From Streptomyces sp. CGMCC 4.7035 (GTDB lineage Bacteria > Actinomycetota > Actinomycetes > Streptomycetales > Streptomycetaceae), in NCBI RefSeq assembly GCF_031583065.1, contig NZ_CP134053.1, positions 4,216,001 through 4,280,000 on the forward strand: a stretch of DNA of 64,000 nt, given 5' to 3'. Shown here one piece after another: positions 1 to 7,648 of the stretch. The notes under the pieces were generated by a model. That model saw nothing but the letters and a program-made list of their open reading frames with translations. It was not told the origin of the DNA and searched no databases. Numbering within the stretch: the stretch's first letter is position 1; each line of letters starts with the position of its first letter. A program made the position numbers and the translations under genes.

Positions 1-87
1 CCCCGCGGCTTGTCTACCTGGCAGGAAACGCGCCGCGTACGGGACGCGCGCCGAGCGCAAGTCCGTACAGAAGACGAAGGGTCCGCC

Positions 88-783
88 ATGGGGGACATAC
101 GCAGACGGGGAGCCGTCGCACTCGGGATCACCGCGCTGGTGACACCGCTCACGCTCGCGCTCGGCACCGCGCCCGCCGGTGCCGCGAGCTGCACCACGCA
201 GACCGGCCCGTATCAGAAGCAGGTCGAGAAGTTCCTCGGCCGGCCGGTCGACGGCAGGCAGTCCAGCGCCGACTGCAAGGCGATCCAGGCCTTCCAGAAC
301 AAGCACGGCATCACCCCCGCCGTGGGCTACGCGGGCCCGGTGACCTGGGGCGTCATGGACCTCATGAACAAGCAGAAGGCCGTCGGGAACAAGCCCAACA
401 AGGACGGGAAGTGCCCCGTCAACAAGGGCCGCATCGCCTGCGTCAACCTCACGCTCCAGCTCAGCTGGATCCAGGACGGCGACCGTCTCGTCTACGGCCC
501 CGTCCCGGTCCGGACCGGCCGCAACGGCTACGAGACCCGCACCGGCCTGAAGAAGATCTACTGGCGGGACATCGACCATGTGTCGAGCGTGTACCACGTG
601 CCCATGCCCTACAGCCAGTTCTTCGACGGCGGCCAGGCCTTCCACTCGGTCGGCCTCAGCATGTGGAATCCGCCGGGCTCGCACGGCTGCGTCAACATGA
701 CCAAGACCGACGCCAAGAAGTACTGGTCGCTGCTGAAGACCGGCGACGACGTGTTCGTCTACGGCCGCAAGCCCGGCACCTGA
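88..783 (+). CDS. Secreted L,D-transpeptidase with N-terminal peptidoglycan-binding domain
   Basis: A 231-residue exported YkuD-family enzyme expected to form 3-3 cross-links in cell-wall peptidoglycan. The start is the ATG at 88, with AAGACGAAGG just upstream; the longer reading frame has no ribosome site. Residues 1 to about 32 form a signal peptide ending near APAGAAS. A PG_binding_1-like region follows (about 40-95), then the YkuD catalytic domain. The catalytic signature is complete: His186 in FHSVG and SHGCVN with Cys201. The gene stands alone and ends in a strong hairpin shared with the convergent oxidoreductase gene. An amidase role is unlikely because the YkuD motif is canonical. Confidence 0.9.
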   Translation: MGDIRRRGAVALGITALVTPLTLALGTAPAGAASCTTQTGPYQKQVEKFLGRPVDGRQSSADCKAIQAFQNKHGITPAVGYAGPVTWGVMDLMNKQKAVGNKPNKDGKCPVNKGRIACVNLTLQLSWIQDGDRLVYGPVPVRTGRNGYETRTGLKKIYWRDIDHVSSVYHVPMPYSQFFDGGQAFHSVGLSMWNPPGSHGCVNMTKTDAKKYWSLLKTGDDVFVYGRKPGT

Positions 784-787
784 CGTG

Positions 788-827
788 TGTGCGGTCCGGC
801 CGTCCTCGTGAACGGCCGGACCGCACA
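788..827. terminator. Bidirectional terminator hairpin
   Basis: A perfect 16-bp inverted repeat (788-803 with 812-827) with an 8-base loop lies in the 50-bp gap between two convergent genes. It probably stops transcription from both sides. Confidence 0.85.
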
Positions 828-833
828 GGCGAG

Positions 834-2033
834 TTACGCGGGTGCGTCTCCGAAGTCCGGGATCTCCAGCCGGACCCCGCCCCTGAGCGCCGACTCGTGC
901 GCGACGATCCCCGGTAGCGTGTAGCGGGCCGCGACCCACGCGTTCACGGACGGCAGGGTACGGGTGCCCACAGCGGTCACGAAGTCGTCCACCAGGAAGT
1001 GGTGGCTCCCCTCGTGCCCGTTGTGCAGGTTGTCGAACTCCCGCGGTAGCCGCGACCGGTCGTGCACCGGAGCCGAACCGGAGGTGAAGGCGGCCCGCAG
1101 CTCCGGCGCGATGTGCTGGAGCGACGGGTCGTCAGGGGACATCGTGGGCTTGGGCTCCAGCAGCTCGCTGATGTCCTTGACCCCCTTCTTGTCCTGCCAC
1201 AGAGCCACGGTGGCGAGCTGCTCCATGCTCGCCTCGGTGCCGAAGAACCGGAAACGCGACTCCCTTATGTGCGAGGGGTAGCCGACCCGCCGGAACTCGT
1301 TCGTACGGAAGGAGCCGCCGCCCGCCACCTCGAACAGCGCGCTGGCGTTGGAGAAGTCGTTGCCGAACTGGCTGATCTCCTTGTCGAAGACCCCGTCCCC
1401 GCGGTCGTCGCGCACGCCGATCGCGGACACGCTCACCGCGTGCGTCTGCCAGGCGCCGAGCACACCGCCGACCGAGTGGGTCGGGTAGAGCAGCGGGGGA
1501 TAGCTGGCGGTCGCCTTCCAGTTCTCGCCGCCGCTGTACTGGTACGCCTCATAGAACCCGAGGTCCATGTCGTGGACGTAGTCGCCCTCGGCGTAGAAGA
1601 GCCGTCCGAAGGCGCCCTCGGCGATCTGGTTGCGGGCGTGCACGGTCGCCGGGTTGTACTGGCTCGTCTCGCCCATCATGTACGTCAGTCCGGTGGCCTT
1701 GACCGCATCGATGATCGCCGCGATCTCCTCGGTGCTGATCGCCATGGGGACGGCGGAGTACACGTGCTTGCCGGCGTTGAGCGCCTGGACCACGAGGGGG
1801 CCGTGGGTCCAGCGCTGGGTGAAGATCGCGACGGCGTCGACGGCCGCGGACTCCAGCATGGCCTCGTACGACGGGAAGGTGCCCGCGAGACCCTGGGCAG
1901 CGGCGAGCTGCTCCGCCCGTTCGGGCAGCAGGTCGGTGACGTAGACGTCGCCGACGCCGGGGTGGGCCTGGAACAGGGTGGCGAACTGGCCCGAGAACTG
2001 ACCGGCGCCGACGATGCCGAGCGAAAACGTCAT
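834..2033 (-). CDS. Gfo/Idh/MocA family NAD(P)-dependent oxidoreductase
   Basis: A 399-residue dehydrogenase-family protein. It opens with a Rossmann motif (GIVGAGQFSGQF) and has the EKxxPxx-like segment shifted to a variant (GKHVYSAVPMA), where the usual catalytic lysine of the family sits. The start is the ATG at 2033, preceded by GAAGGACAC. Family members oxidise or reduce sugars, inositols or sugar-like compounds; the substrate here cannot be told. It is divergent from a ROK sugar regulator, and a long inverted repeat lies between them, so the regulator probably controls it. Replacement of the normal EKP by SAVP is a point to check for catalysis. Confidence 0.85.
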   Translation of the reverse strand: MTFSLGIVGAGQFSGQFATLFQAHPGVGDVYVTDLLPERAEQLAAAQGLAGTFPSYEAMLESAAVDAVAIFTQRWTHGPLVVQALNAGKHVYSAVPMAISTEEIAAIIDAVKATGLTYMMGETSQYNPATVHARNQIAEGAFGRLFYAEGDYVHDMDLGFYEAYQYSGGENWKATASYPPLLYPTHSVGGVLGAWQTHAVSVSAIGVRDDRGDGVFDKEISQFGNDFSNASALFEVAGGGSFRTNEFRRVGYPSHIRESRFRFFGTEASMEQLATVALWQDKKGVKDISELLEPKPTMSPDDPSLQHIAPELRAAFTSGSAPVHDRSRLPREFDNLHNGHEGSHHFLVDDFVTAVGTRTLPSVNAWVAARYTLPGIVAHESALRGGVRLEIPDFGDAPA

Positions 2034-2072
2034 GAAATGCGTGTCCTTCACAGGTCGAGGAGCGTGCACTTA

Positions 2073-2104
2073 CTTTTGACGTGAAAGAATCCTGACGTCA
2101 AGAG
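2073..2104. promoter_or_regulatory. Inverted repeat, probable ROK regulator operator
   Basis: CTTTTGACGT (2073-2082) and ACGTCAAGAG (2095-2104) are inverted copies with one mismatch in 10 and a 12-bp spacer. The site lies 40 bp before the oxidoreductase start and 140 bp before the ROK regulator start, in their shared divergent promoter region. Dimeric regulators commonly bind such arms two helical turns apart. Assignment to the neighbouring ROK protein is inferred from position. Confidence 0.5.
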
Positions 2105-2244
2105 TGGTGCGGACATCTTCTCGACAGGCGGACCTCCTTGTAGGATTGTCCGGGTTGCCCTCCTCGTTGGCTTTTCGCTTATCTTCGTGGGGTCACCCCC
2201 TTAGTTCCACGGTGAAAGAAAAAACTTGTGAGAGCCTGACCCCC

Positions 2245-3405
2245 ATGACCACAGTTGCCCCCAGCTGGCTGCCGCTGAGCCCCGGCGAACGCTCGGTGGC
2301 GATCGAGGTGCTCGTGCACGGCCCCCTGTCGCGCACCGAACTCGCGCGACGGCTGCACCTCTCCCAGGGCAGCCTCACCCGGCTGACCAAGCCGCTGATC
2401 GAATCCGGCCTGCTCTTGGAGGTCCCCGATGCTGGCGCGCCGGGGGAGACACGTCAGGGCCGCCCCTCGCAGCCGCTCGACGTCGTCGCCGAGTCCCGTG
2501 CCTTCATCGGCTTCAAGATCACCGCAGACATGGTCTACGGCGTCGTCACCACGCTCAGAAGCGACATCGTCGCCCGGCTCGACCGGCCTCTGACCGGCCA
2601 CGACCCCGGCGAAGTCGCCGGTCTCCTGGCCGAGATGACCCGCGAGCTCGCCGCGCGGTTCCCCGCTCTCGCGGGCATCGGCATCGGCGTGGGCGGCTTC
2701 GTCCAGAACCGGGCCGTGGTCGGGGAGTCGCCCTACCTCCGGTGGCGCGACGTCCCGCTGGCCGAACTCGTGGAGGAGCGCACCGGATTGCCGGTGGTCG
2801 TGGAGAACGACGTCGCCGCCCTCGTCGAGGCCGAGACCTGGTTCGGAGCCGGCCGCGGTCTGGACCGCTTCGTCGTCCTCACCATCGGCGCGGGCATCGG
2901 CTACGGGCTCGTCCTGGGCGGCAGGCGGGTGCCGTACGCCGGGGAGGACCGAGGTTTCGGGCGGCACTGGATCCTGAACCCCAACGGCCCGCTCACCCCC
3001 GACGGCGAACGCGGCAGCGCCGTCTCGCTGCTGACCATTCCCAGCATCCGGTACCAGATCCAGGCGGCCACCGGCCGCGACATGACCTACGAGGAGATCC
3101 TCGGCCTCGCCGCGGCGGGCGAGCCCATGTGCTCCCGTGTCATCGACGAGGCGGCACACGCCCTGGGCACACTGATCGCCCAGATCGCCAACTTCGCGAT
3201 GCCCCAGAAGATCCTGCTCGCCGGAGAGGGGGTCGGCCTGATCGACGCCGCCGGAAAGACGGTACGGGAGACGCTGCGCACCCACCGCCATCCACTGGCC
3301 GCCCCGGTCGACCTGGAGACCAAGGTCTCCGACTTCCACGACTGGGCGCGCGGAGCGGCGGTACTCGCCATCCAGGTGCTGGTGCTGGGGGCCGTGGAGG
3401 CGTGA
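2245..3405 (+). CDS. ROK-family transcriptional regulator
   Basis: A 386-residue protein with an N-terminal winged helix-turn-helix (residues about 15-70, LSRTELARRLHLSQGSLTRLTK) and a ROK sugar-kinase-like domain behind it. The sensor half carries the glucokinase-like stretch GIGIGVGG, the VENDVAAL motif and GAGIGYGLVLGG. The zinc-binding CxCGxxGC motif of many ROK proteins is not visible. The start was set at the ATG at 2245 because upstream in-frame sequence is not protein-like; the ribosome site is weak. It likely represses the divergent Gfo/Idh/MocA gene and responds to a sugar or sugar phosphate. Confidence 0.85.
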   Translation: MTTVAPSWLPLSPGERSVAIEVLVHGPLSRTELARRLHLSQGSLTRLTKPLIESGLLLEVPDAGAPGETRQGRPSQPLDVVAESRAFIGFKITADMVYGVVTTLRSDIVARLDRPLTGHDPGEVAGLLAEMTRELAARFPALAGIGIGVGGFVQNRAVVGESPYLRWRDVPLAELVEERTGLPVVVENDVAALVEAETWFGAGRGLDRFVVLTIGAGIGYGLVLGGRRVPYAGEDRGFGRHWILNPNGPLTPDGERGSAVSLLTIPSIRYQIQAATGRDMTYEEILGLAAAGEPMCSRVIDEAAHALGTLIAQIANFAMPQKILLAGEGVGLIDAAGKTVRETLRTHRHPLAAPVDLETKVSDFHDWARGAAVLAIQVLVLGAVEA

Positions 3406-3507
3406 ACCGCCCGGCTGACCAGGAGTGATCAGCTTCACGGTCCGGAATGCCGGGAGGTGCCCGATTACTGACCTCGCCTTCACGTCAGGGCCCGTATGCT
3501 TCACACC

Positions 3508-3681
3508 ATGTCCACCACTCCTGAACCCGCCGCGGAACGCTCCGCCGACGAGGTCAACGAGGAGATCCGGGCCCTGTGGTTCCGGAGCGGCGGGACGCTC
3601 AGCATGGACGAGCGGCGGGAGTACCAGCGGCTCGTCATGGAATGGGCGGCGGCCTCCCCGCGCCCGATACAGGCTGCGTGA
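3508..3681 (+). CDS. Small conserved-looking protein of unknown function
   Basis: A 57-residue acidic/amphipathic polypeptide with regular helices (SADEVNEEIRALW, DERREYQRLVMEWAAA). It has no signal peptide or cysteine motif. The composition and wobble-position GC look coding, and small proteins like this are common in Streptomyces. The start could be the ATG at 3508 or the one at 3496; neither has a strong ribosome site. No function can be assigned. Confidence 0.55.
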   Translation: MSTTPEPAAERSADEVNEEIRALWFRSGGTLSMDERREYQRLVMEWAAASPRPIQAA

Positions 3682-3745
3682 CCGTCCGCTCGACCGACGC
3701 GCCCCGTACTCTCCCACCCTCGGCCGGATCACCGGGCCTCGCTCC

Positions 3746-3936
3746 TCACACCTCGGCCCGCCGGCGCGGCGACTTCATCGCACGCAGCACGAAGCTCTCG
3801 TGGATGTGGTTGTCGCCCGCCGTGTCGGGTACACCGTGCCGTCGTTGAAGCCCTGGTACGCGCCGCGCCGCACCCCGGTCACGTCCGGCCCGCCGAAGCC
3901 GCGCACCAGGATCAACGGCCGTACGCGTGCGCTCAT
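3746..3936 (-). pseudogene. N-terminal remnant of an alpha/beta-hydrolase (lipase-like) gene
   Basis: The minus strand has a good start (ribosome site GGAGGAACGTG, ATG at 3936) followed by RPLILVRGFGGPD and AYQGFNDGTVYP, which look like the opening of a lipase-type hydrolase (first strand then an oxyanion-loop glycine stretch). After the TRR codons near 3823 the sensible reading moves to another frame (GDNHIHESFVLRAMKS), consistent with a one-base loss, and a stop follows at 3746. The catalytic Ser, Asp and His regions are absent. The family call rests on recognition of the N-terminus only. Confidence 0.55.
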
Positions 3937-4031
3937 CACGTTCCTCCTGCCGGCCGTGCCCCTTCCCTTCTTCAGCAGCGGGGCCGGTCCTGAGCAGGGG
4001 GCGCGTCGTCGGGTGCTCCGAAAGGGCGGGA

Positions 4032-5438
4032 TCAGCCCCAGGTGCCGGAGTAGGCGCGGCGGTAGGCGTTGCGTTCCTGTTCCGTGCGGATGTAGCGGGT
4101 GGCCGCGAGGGCGACGAGACTGCCCGCGATGACCAGCATGCCCGGCCCGATGTTCCGCGGGTCGGTGAGCCGCGACAGGAAGCTCTCGGCGGTGTCGGCG
4201 CTGCCCACCTGCTGGACCGCGCCCGGAGCCGCGGCCCCCGGATCCGCCGACCCCGGCGCGATGGCCGCGCCTTGGGAGGCCGGGGCGGCCGGGGCGGAGG
4301 CGCCGGAGGTCTGGGCGGTCGCACCGGCCGACGCCTGCGGCTGCCCCGTCAACTGCACGCCGAGCGTGGCCATCGCCTTCGTCACCGGCTGGAAGAACGT
4401 CGTACCGCCCGACTGGCAGTCCCCGCTGCCGCCCGATGTCACGCCGAGCGCGATGCCCTCGGAGAACAACGGGCCGCCGCTGTCGCCGGGTTCGGCGCAC
4501 ACCGTGGTCTGGATAAGGCCGGTGACCGAGCCCTCCGGGTAGTTCACCGTCGCGTTGAGCGCGGTGACCTCGCCGTCACGCAGACCGCTGGTGCTGCCGC
4601 TGCGAAACACCTTCTCCCCGACGACCGGGTCCCCGGCCGCCGTGATGCGCACACCGCGTCCGCCCCCGATGGCCACGACGTTCTCACCGGGGGTCTGCTG
4701 CCCGTTCTCGTAGCGGATGAGGGAGAAGTCGCCCTCGCCGGGGAACTCCGACGTGACCGTCCGGCCCACCTGCGTCCGGCCCGTGTTGTCGGAGAACCAG
4801 AGCGAGCCGCCGGGCCCGCAGTGTCCGGCCGTGAGGATGAACTCGCTCTGGCCGTTGGTCACGTTGAAGCCCGCCGAACAGCGGCCGCCGGTCGAGAAGA
4901 TGGGCTGGGCGCCGTTGACCCTGGTCGTGAACTTCCCCTGGGTGCGCTCCATGTGCACGACGTCCCCGATGCCGTCCGCGAGTTTCGTCATTTTGGACCA
5001 GTCGGAGGCGGAGACGGTGCTGTCGGCCTGCACCACCACCTGGTTGGTCCTGTAGTCCACGGACCAGGCCGTGCCCGCCACCTTGGGCGCCGAACTCAGG
5101 GCCTTCGTGGCCGACTTGAGCTGGTCCATGCTGTGGCGCACCATCTTGGCGCGGGCTCCGGCCGCAGTCACCTCGGCGGCGGCTGCCTTGTCGGTCACGG
5201 CGACGACGGGCTTTCCGTCGGACGCGACCCAGCTGCCCGCCGTCCGAGAGGTGCCGATCCGCGACACGAGGGTGGAACCCGTCCGGGAGGCGGTCTGGGC
5301 GGTCGTGCCGCCAGACATCTGCGCGGTGGACGGCTCGCTCGCCAGGGCCTGGGTGACCATCAGACCACCAAGGAGCAGTCCGCCGACGGCCGCGAGCTGC
5401 GTCCCCCGCCGGACGATCCGTCGTCGTGCATGCCTCAT
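4032..5438 (-). CDS. Streptogrisin-like S1 serine protease with C-terminal membrane anchor
   Basis: A 468-residue exported protease. It has a signal peptide (residues 1 to about 34, after MRHARRRIVRRG), a propeptide-like segment (about 80-175) and a chymotrypsin-fold domain. The triad is visible as TAGHC (His206), EGDFSLI (Asp237) and GDSGGP (Ser320), as in streptogrisins of subfamily S1E/S1D. A Pro/Ala/Gly-rich linker (about 370-425) leads to one transmembrane helix (MLVIAGSLVALAATRY) and a basic tail. That tail would hold the enzyme at the membrane, unlike the free secreted streptogrisins. The gene is monocistronic. Confidence 0.88.
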   Translation of the reverse strand: MRHARRRIVRRGTQLAAVGGLLLGGLMVTQALASEPSTAQMSGGTTAQTASRTGSTLVSRIGTSRTAGSWVASDGKPVVAVTDKAAAAEVTAAGARAKMVRHSMDQLKSATKALSSAPKVAGTAWSVDYRTNQVVVQADSTVSASDWSKMTKLADGIGDVVHMERTQGKFTTRVNGAQPIFSTGGRCSAGFNVTNGQSEFILTAGHCGPGGSLWFSDNTGRTQVGRTVTSEFPGEGDFSLIRYENGQQTPGENVVAIGGGRGVRITAAGDPVVGEKVFRSGSTSGLRDGEVTALNATVNYPEGSVTGLIQTTVCAEPGDSGGPLFSEGIALGVTSGGSGDCQSGGTTFFQPVTKAMATLGVQLTGQPQASAGATAQTSGASAPAAPASQGAAIAPGSADPGAAAPGAVQQVGSADTAESFLSRLTDPRNIGPGMLVIAGSLVALAATRYIRTEQERNAYRRAYSGTWG

Positions 5439-5754
5439 TCATGGCTCCCGAACCCCGAACATCACGGCGTCACCACCGCGGGGCGCTCCGGTCGTCGAAC
5501 GCCCTCCCTCCATACGTGCGCCCGTGCCTTCGTGTTCATCGGCGAGCCGCGGAAGTCATGCCGTCGGTGACTCGCGCGGCGGTTCCTCGCCGTCCTCGAC
5601 GCCTGAGCGCCGAAGAACCCGCCCGACACCGGGAATTAACTGTCTACCAACCAGTAGCTCTTCCGTGGCCTGTCGTTCACTCTTGGGCATGAACATGTCC
5701 GGCGCGGCACGGTCGAGGCACCGTCGCCGCTTTCACACGAGAGAAGGGACGGGC
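5439..5754. other. Divergent intergenic region, 316 bp
   Basis: This gap separates the divergent protease and acid-phosphatase genes and must hold both promoters. Around 5643-5660 there is an A/T-richer patch with an imperfect dyad (CTACCAACCAGTAG). No open frame here looks coding, and I see no RNA gene. Confidence 0.5.
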
Positions 5755-6396
5755 ATGACAGGACGTGGTGTGGGGCGCCGGATCGGTGCGGTCTCGGCGG
5801 TGGTGGCGCTCGGCATCGGCGGAACGGTCACGGCCGCCCAGACCGCCTCCGCGGCTCCGGCCGCGACCACCGTGAGTGCGGCCGCCGCCCAGGCCGCCGA
5901 AGTCGACTACGCCACCTGGCAGACGGATGTGAAGGCGGTGACCGACCAGGCGCTGCCGTACGTCCAGCAGCGCACCGCGAACACCACCGGGCAGAAGCTC
6001 GCGATCGTCTTCGACATCGACAACACCACGCTGGAGACGTACTTCCACCCGTGGTACGAGCTGCCCACGCCGGCGGTCAAGCCCTCGCTGGAGCTGGCGA
6101 AGTACGCGAAGTCCCGCGGTGTCTCCGTCTTCTTCGTCACCGCGCGCCCGGGCATCATCGCCTCCGAGACCAAGTGGAACCTCAAGACCGTGGGCTACCC
6201 GGTGGACGGCCTGTACGTGCGTGCTCTGCCGGACCTGTTCGACGAGGTCAGCGCCTACAAGACGAGCAAGCGCGCGGAGATCGAGGCGCAGGGCTACACG
6301 ATCATCGCGAACGTCGGCAACAACGACTCGGACCTCGTCGGCGGACACGCCGAGCGCACGTTCAAGCTGCCCGACTACGACGGCCGGCTGGACTGA
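5755..6396 (+). CDS. Secreted HAD-superfamily acid phosphatase (class B-like)
   Basis: A 213-residue exported phosphatase. Residues 1 to about 32 form a signal peptide (ending near TASAAPAA). The HAD motif I is FDIDNT with nucleophile Asp87 and Asp89. Motif II Thr is in FVTARP and the acidic motif IV is NVGNNDSD. This is the layout of the acid phosphatase class B/plant vegetative storage protein family, which releases phosphate from organic monoesters outside the cell. The ATG at 5755 follows GAGAAGGGAC. The gene ends at a strong terminator. Confidence 0.88.
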   Translation: MTGRGVGRRIGAVSAVVALGIGGTVTAAQTASAAPAATTVSAAAAQAAEVDYATWQTDVKAVTDQALPYVQQRTANTTGQKLAIVFDIDNTTLETYFHPWYELPTPAVKPSLELAKYAKSRGVSVFFVTARPGIIASETKWNLKTVGYPVDGLYVRALPDLFDEVSAYKTSKRAEIEAQGYTIIANVGNNDSDLVGGHAERTFKLPDYDGRLD

Positions 6397-6439
6397 CGGT
6401 CCCTTCCGCGCATCCGCGCATCCGGGCATCCCGGAATCC

Positions 6440-6475
6440 GGGCGCCGGTACGGTCATACGTCCGTACCGGCGCCC
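6440..6475 (+). terminator. Terminator hairpin after the acid phosphatase gene
   Basis: A perfect 14-bp inverted repeat (6440-6453 with 6462-6475) with an 8-base loop, 44 bp after the stop codon. It also separates this gene from the following same-strand oxidoreductase gene. Confidence 0.85.
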
Positions 6476-6502
6476 TTCGCGTCGAGTGCGTAGACTGCGA
6501 CC

Positions 6503-6895
6503 ATGGACGAGGCCTCGCTGAACCGGCTCGCAACGGGCAAGTACCTGCTGGTCACCAGCTACCGCAAGAACGGCACGCCGGTCGCCACCCCGGTGTGGGT
6601 GGTGGGGGACGGCGACGCGCTCGGCGTCTGGACCACCGCGGACTCCTGGAAGGTGAAGCGGATCCGGGCCCGCGCCGATGTCCTGGTCGGCCCCTGCGAC
6701 ATGCGTGGCAACCCGACCGGTGACCCGGTCCCCGCCACCGCCGAGATCTGCGACCCGGCCACGACGGCCCGCTACCGAGAACTCATCGCCCGCAAGTACG
6801 GCATCATCGGCCGCCTCACCCTCCTCGGCAGCCGCCTGCGCCGGGGCGAGAAGGGGACGGTCGGCATCCGCGTGACGCCGACGCCGACGCCGTGA
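6503..6895 (+). CDS. PPOX-class F420-dependent oxidoreductase-like protein
   Basis: A 130-residue split beta-barrel flavin/F420-binding protein. The N-terminal strand pair (GKYLLVTSYRKNGTPVATPVWVV) and the VWTTADSWKVKRIR segment fit the actinobacterial F420-dependent Rv2991/PPOX group. Length matches the group's usual 130-150 residues. The substrate is unknown. The ATG at 6503 is 28 bp beyond the terminator of the previous gene, so it is expressed from its own promoter. Confidence 0.82.
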   Translation: MDEASLNRLATGKYLLVTSYRKNGTPVATPVWVVGDGDALGVWTTADSWKVKRIRARADVLVGPCDMRGNPTGDPVPATAEICDPATTARYRELIARKYGIIGRLTLLGSRLRRGEKGTVGIRVTPTPTP

Positions 6896-7170
6896 CCGAG
6901 CCGGGCAGGGACCGGTTCACGGCGTAACGCGCCCCACCACCAGCCCGAGTTCGGCCGATGTGCGGTATCCCGGCCGGAACGATTGCCGCGCCGTCGAAGT
7001 GCGCGTGCAGGTGAGCCAGTACCGCCGGTGCTCATCTGTCCTTCTTCCTGTGACATGAGGCGTGCTGACGACACGTCACCTCGCGAATGCTGGCCCTGCT
7101 CTTTTTGATGACGAAGCTGAGACTCAACGGCTGCGCTTCCGCTGCTCGCCGGGAGCGGAGTCCACCGGAG

Positions 7171-7371
7171 ATGAGGGTGCTCGCCGTCTCCTGCGGGTCG
7201 ATCGCCTTCTCCCACGTCAACGACCCGGGCTTTTGGATGTTCAGGGAGTACTTCAACCTGTCCGTCATCGACGCGATCAAGGCGCGCACCAGCTACACGA
7301 CGGTCCCGGCCGTCCTCGGCCTGGGCGGCGTCCTCGCCATGGAGTCGATTCTGGACGTCCTCAACGTGTGA
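7171..7371 (+). pseudogene. C-terminal remnant of a GntP-family gluconate/glucarate-type permease
   Basis: The frame encodes SCGSIAFSHVNDPGFWMF followed by EYFNLSV, the well-known C-terminal signature of GntP-family sugar-acid permeases, and then a last hydrophobic segment (VPAVLGLGGVLAM). Only about 66 of an expected 430-470 residues remain, and no permease-like frame precedes it (6896-7170 holds nothing coding that I can see). The ATG at 7171 with ACCGGAG before it is probably a chance start inside the remnant. Confidence 0.75.
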
Positions 7372-7449
7372 CGCACACGGCCCAGTTGTCCACCACCCTT
7401 TTCACCTCCCGGGGGAGTCCCGCCATGAGACAGCCGGCCGCTGCCCAGT

Positions 7450-7627
7450 GCTCTGGCCTTGCGCCGGGCCACCGGGCTGCCCACGGCCACCCACATGATC
7501 GCGACGGACCGGCGCCGGCTCACCCACGCGCCGGCGCTCCAGTCCGTCTCCATCCCGCTCAACCGTCGCCATGCGGTACCTCATCGAGGACTGGACCTTC
7601 GACAGCAAGCGTCCCTGCCTGGTGCGC
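7450..7627 (+). pseudogene. gudD: Two fragments of a glucarate dehydratase (gudD) gene
   Basis: Positions 7450-7560 encode RRATGLPTATHMIATD and ALQSVSIPL, the enolase-superfamily barrel segment of glucarate dehydratase. Positions 7571-7627, in a different frame, encode RYLIEDWTFDSKRPCLVR, the typical extreme C-terminus of GudD. The roughly 100 residues that should lie between them are deleted, and the N-terminal two thirds are missing. With the permease tail 80 bp upstream, this is a decayed glucarate-use operon. Confidence 0.75.
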
Positions 7628-7648
7628 CCGTGGGCCCGGCTCTGCCCG

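Noticed and set aside
5643..5660. CTACCAACCAGTAG as TetR-type operator
   Set aside because: The dyad is imperfect and no regulator or second copy supports it.
6896..7170. Intact small gene upstream of the permease remnant
   Set aside because: Open frames here have no start signal and no protein-like pattern.
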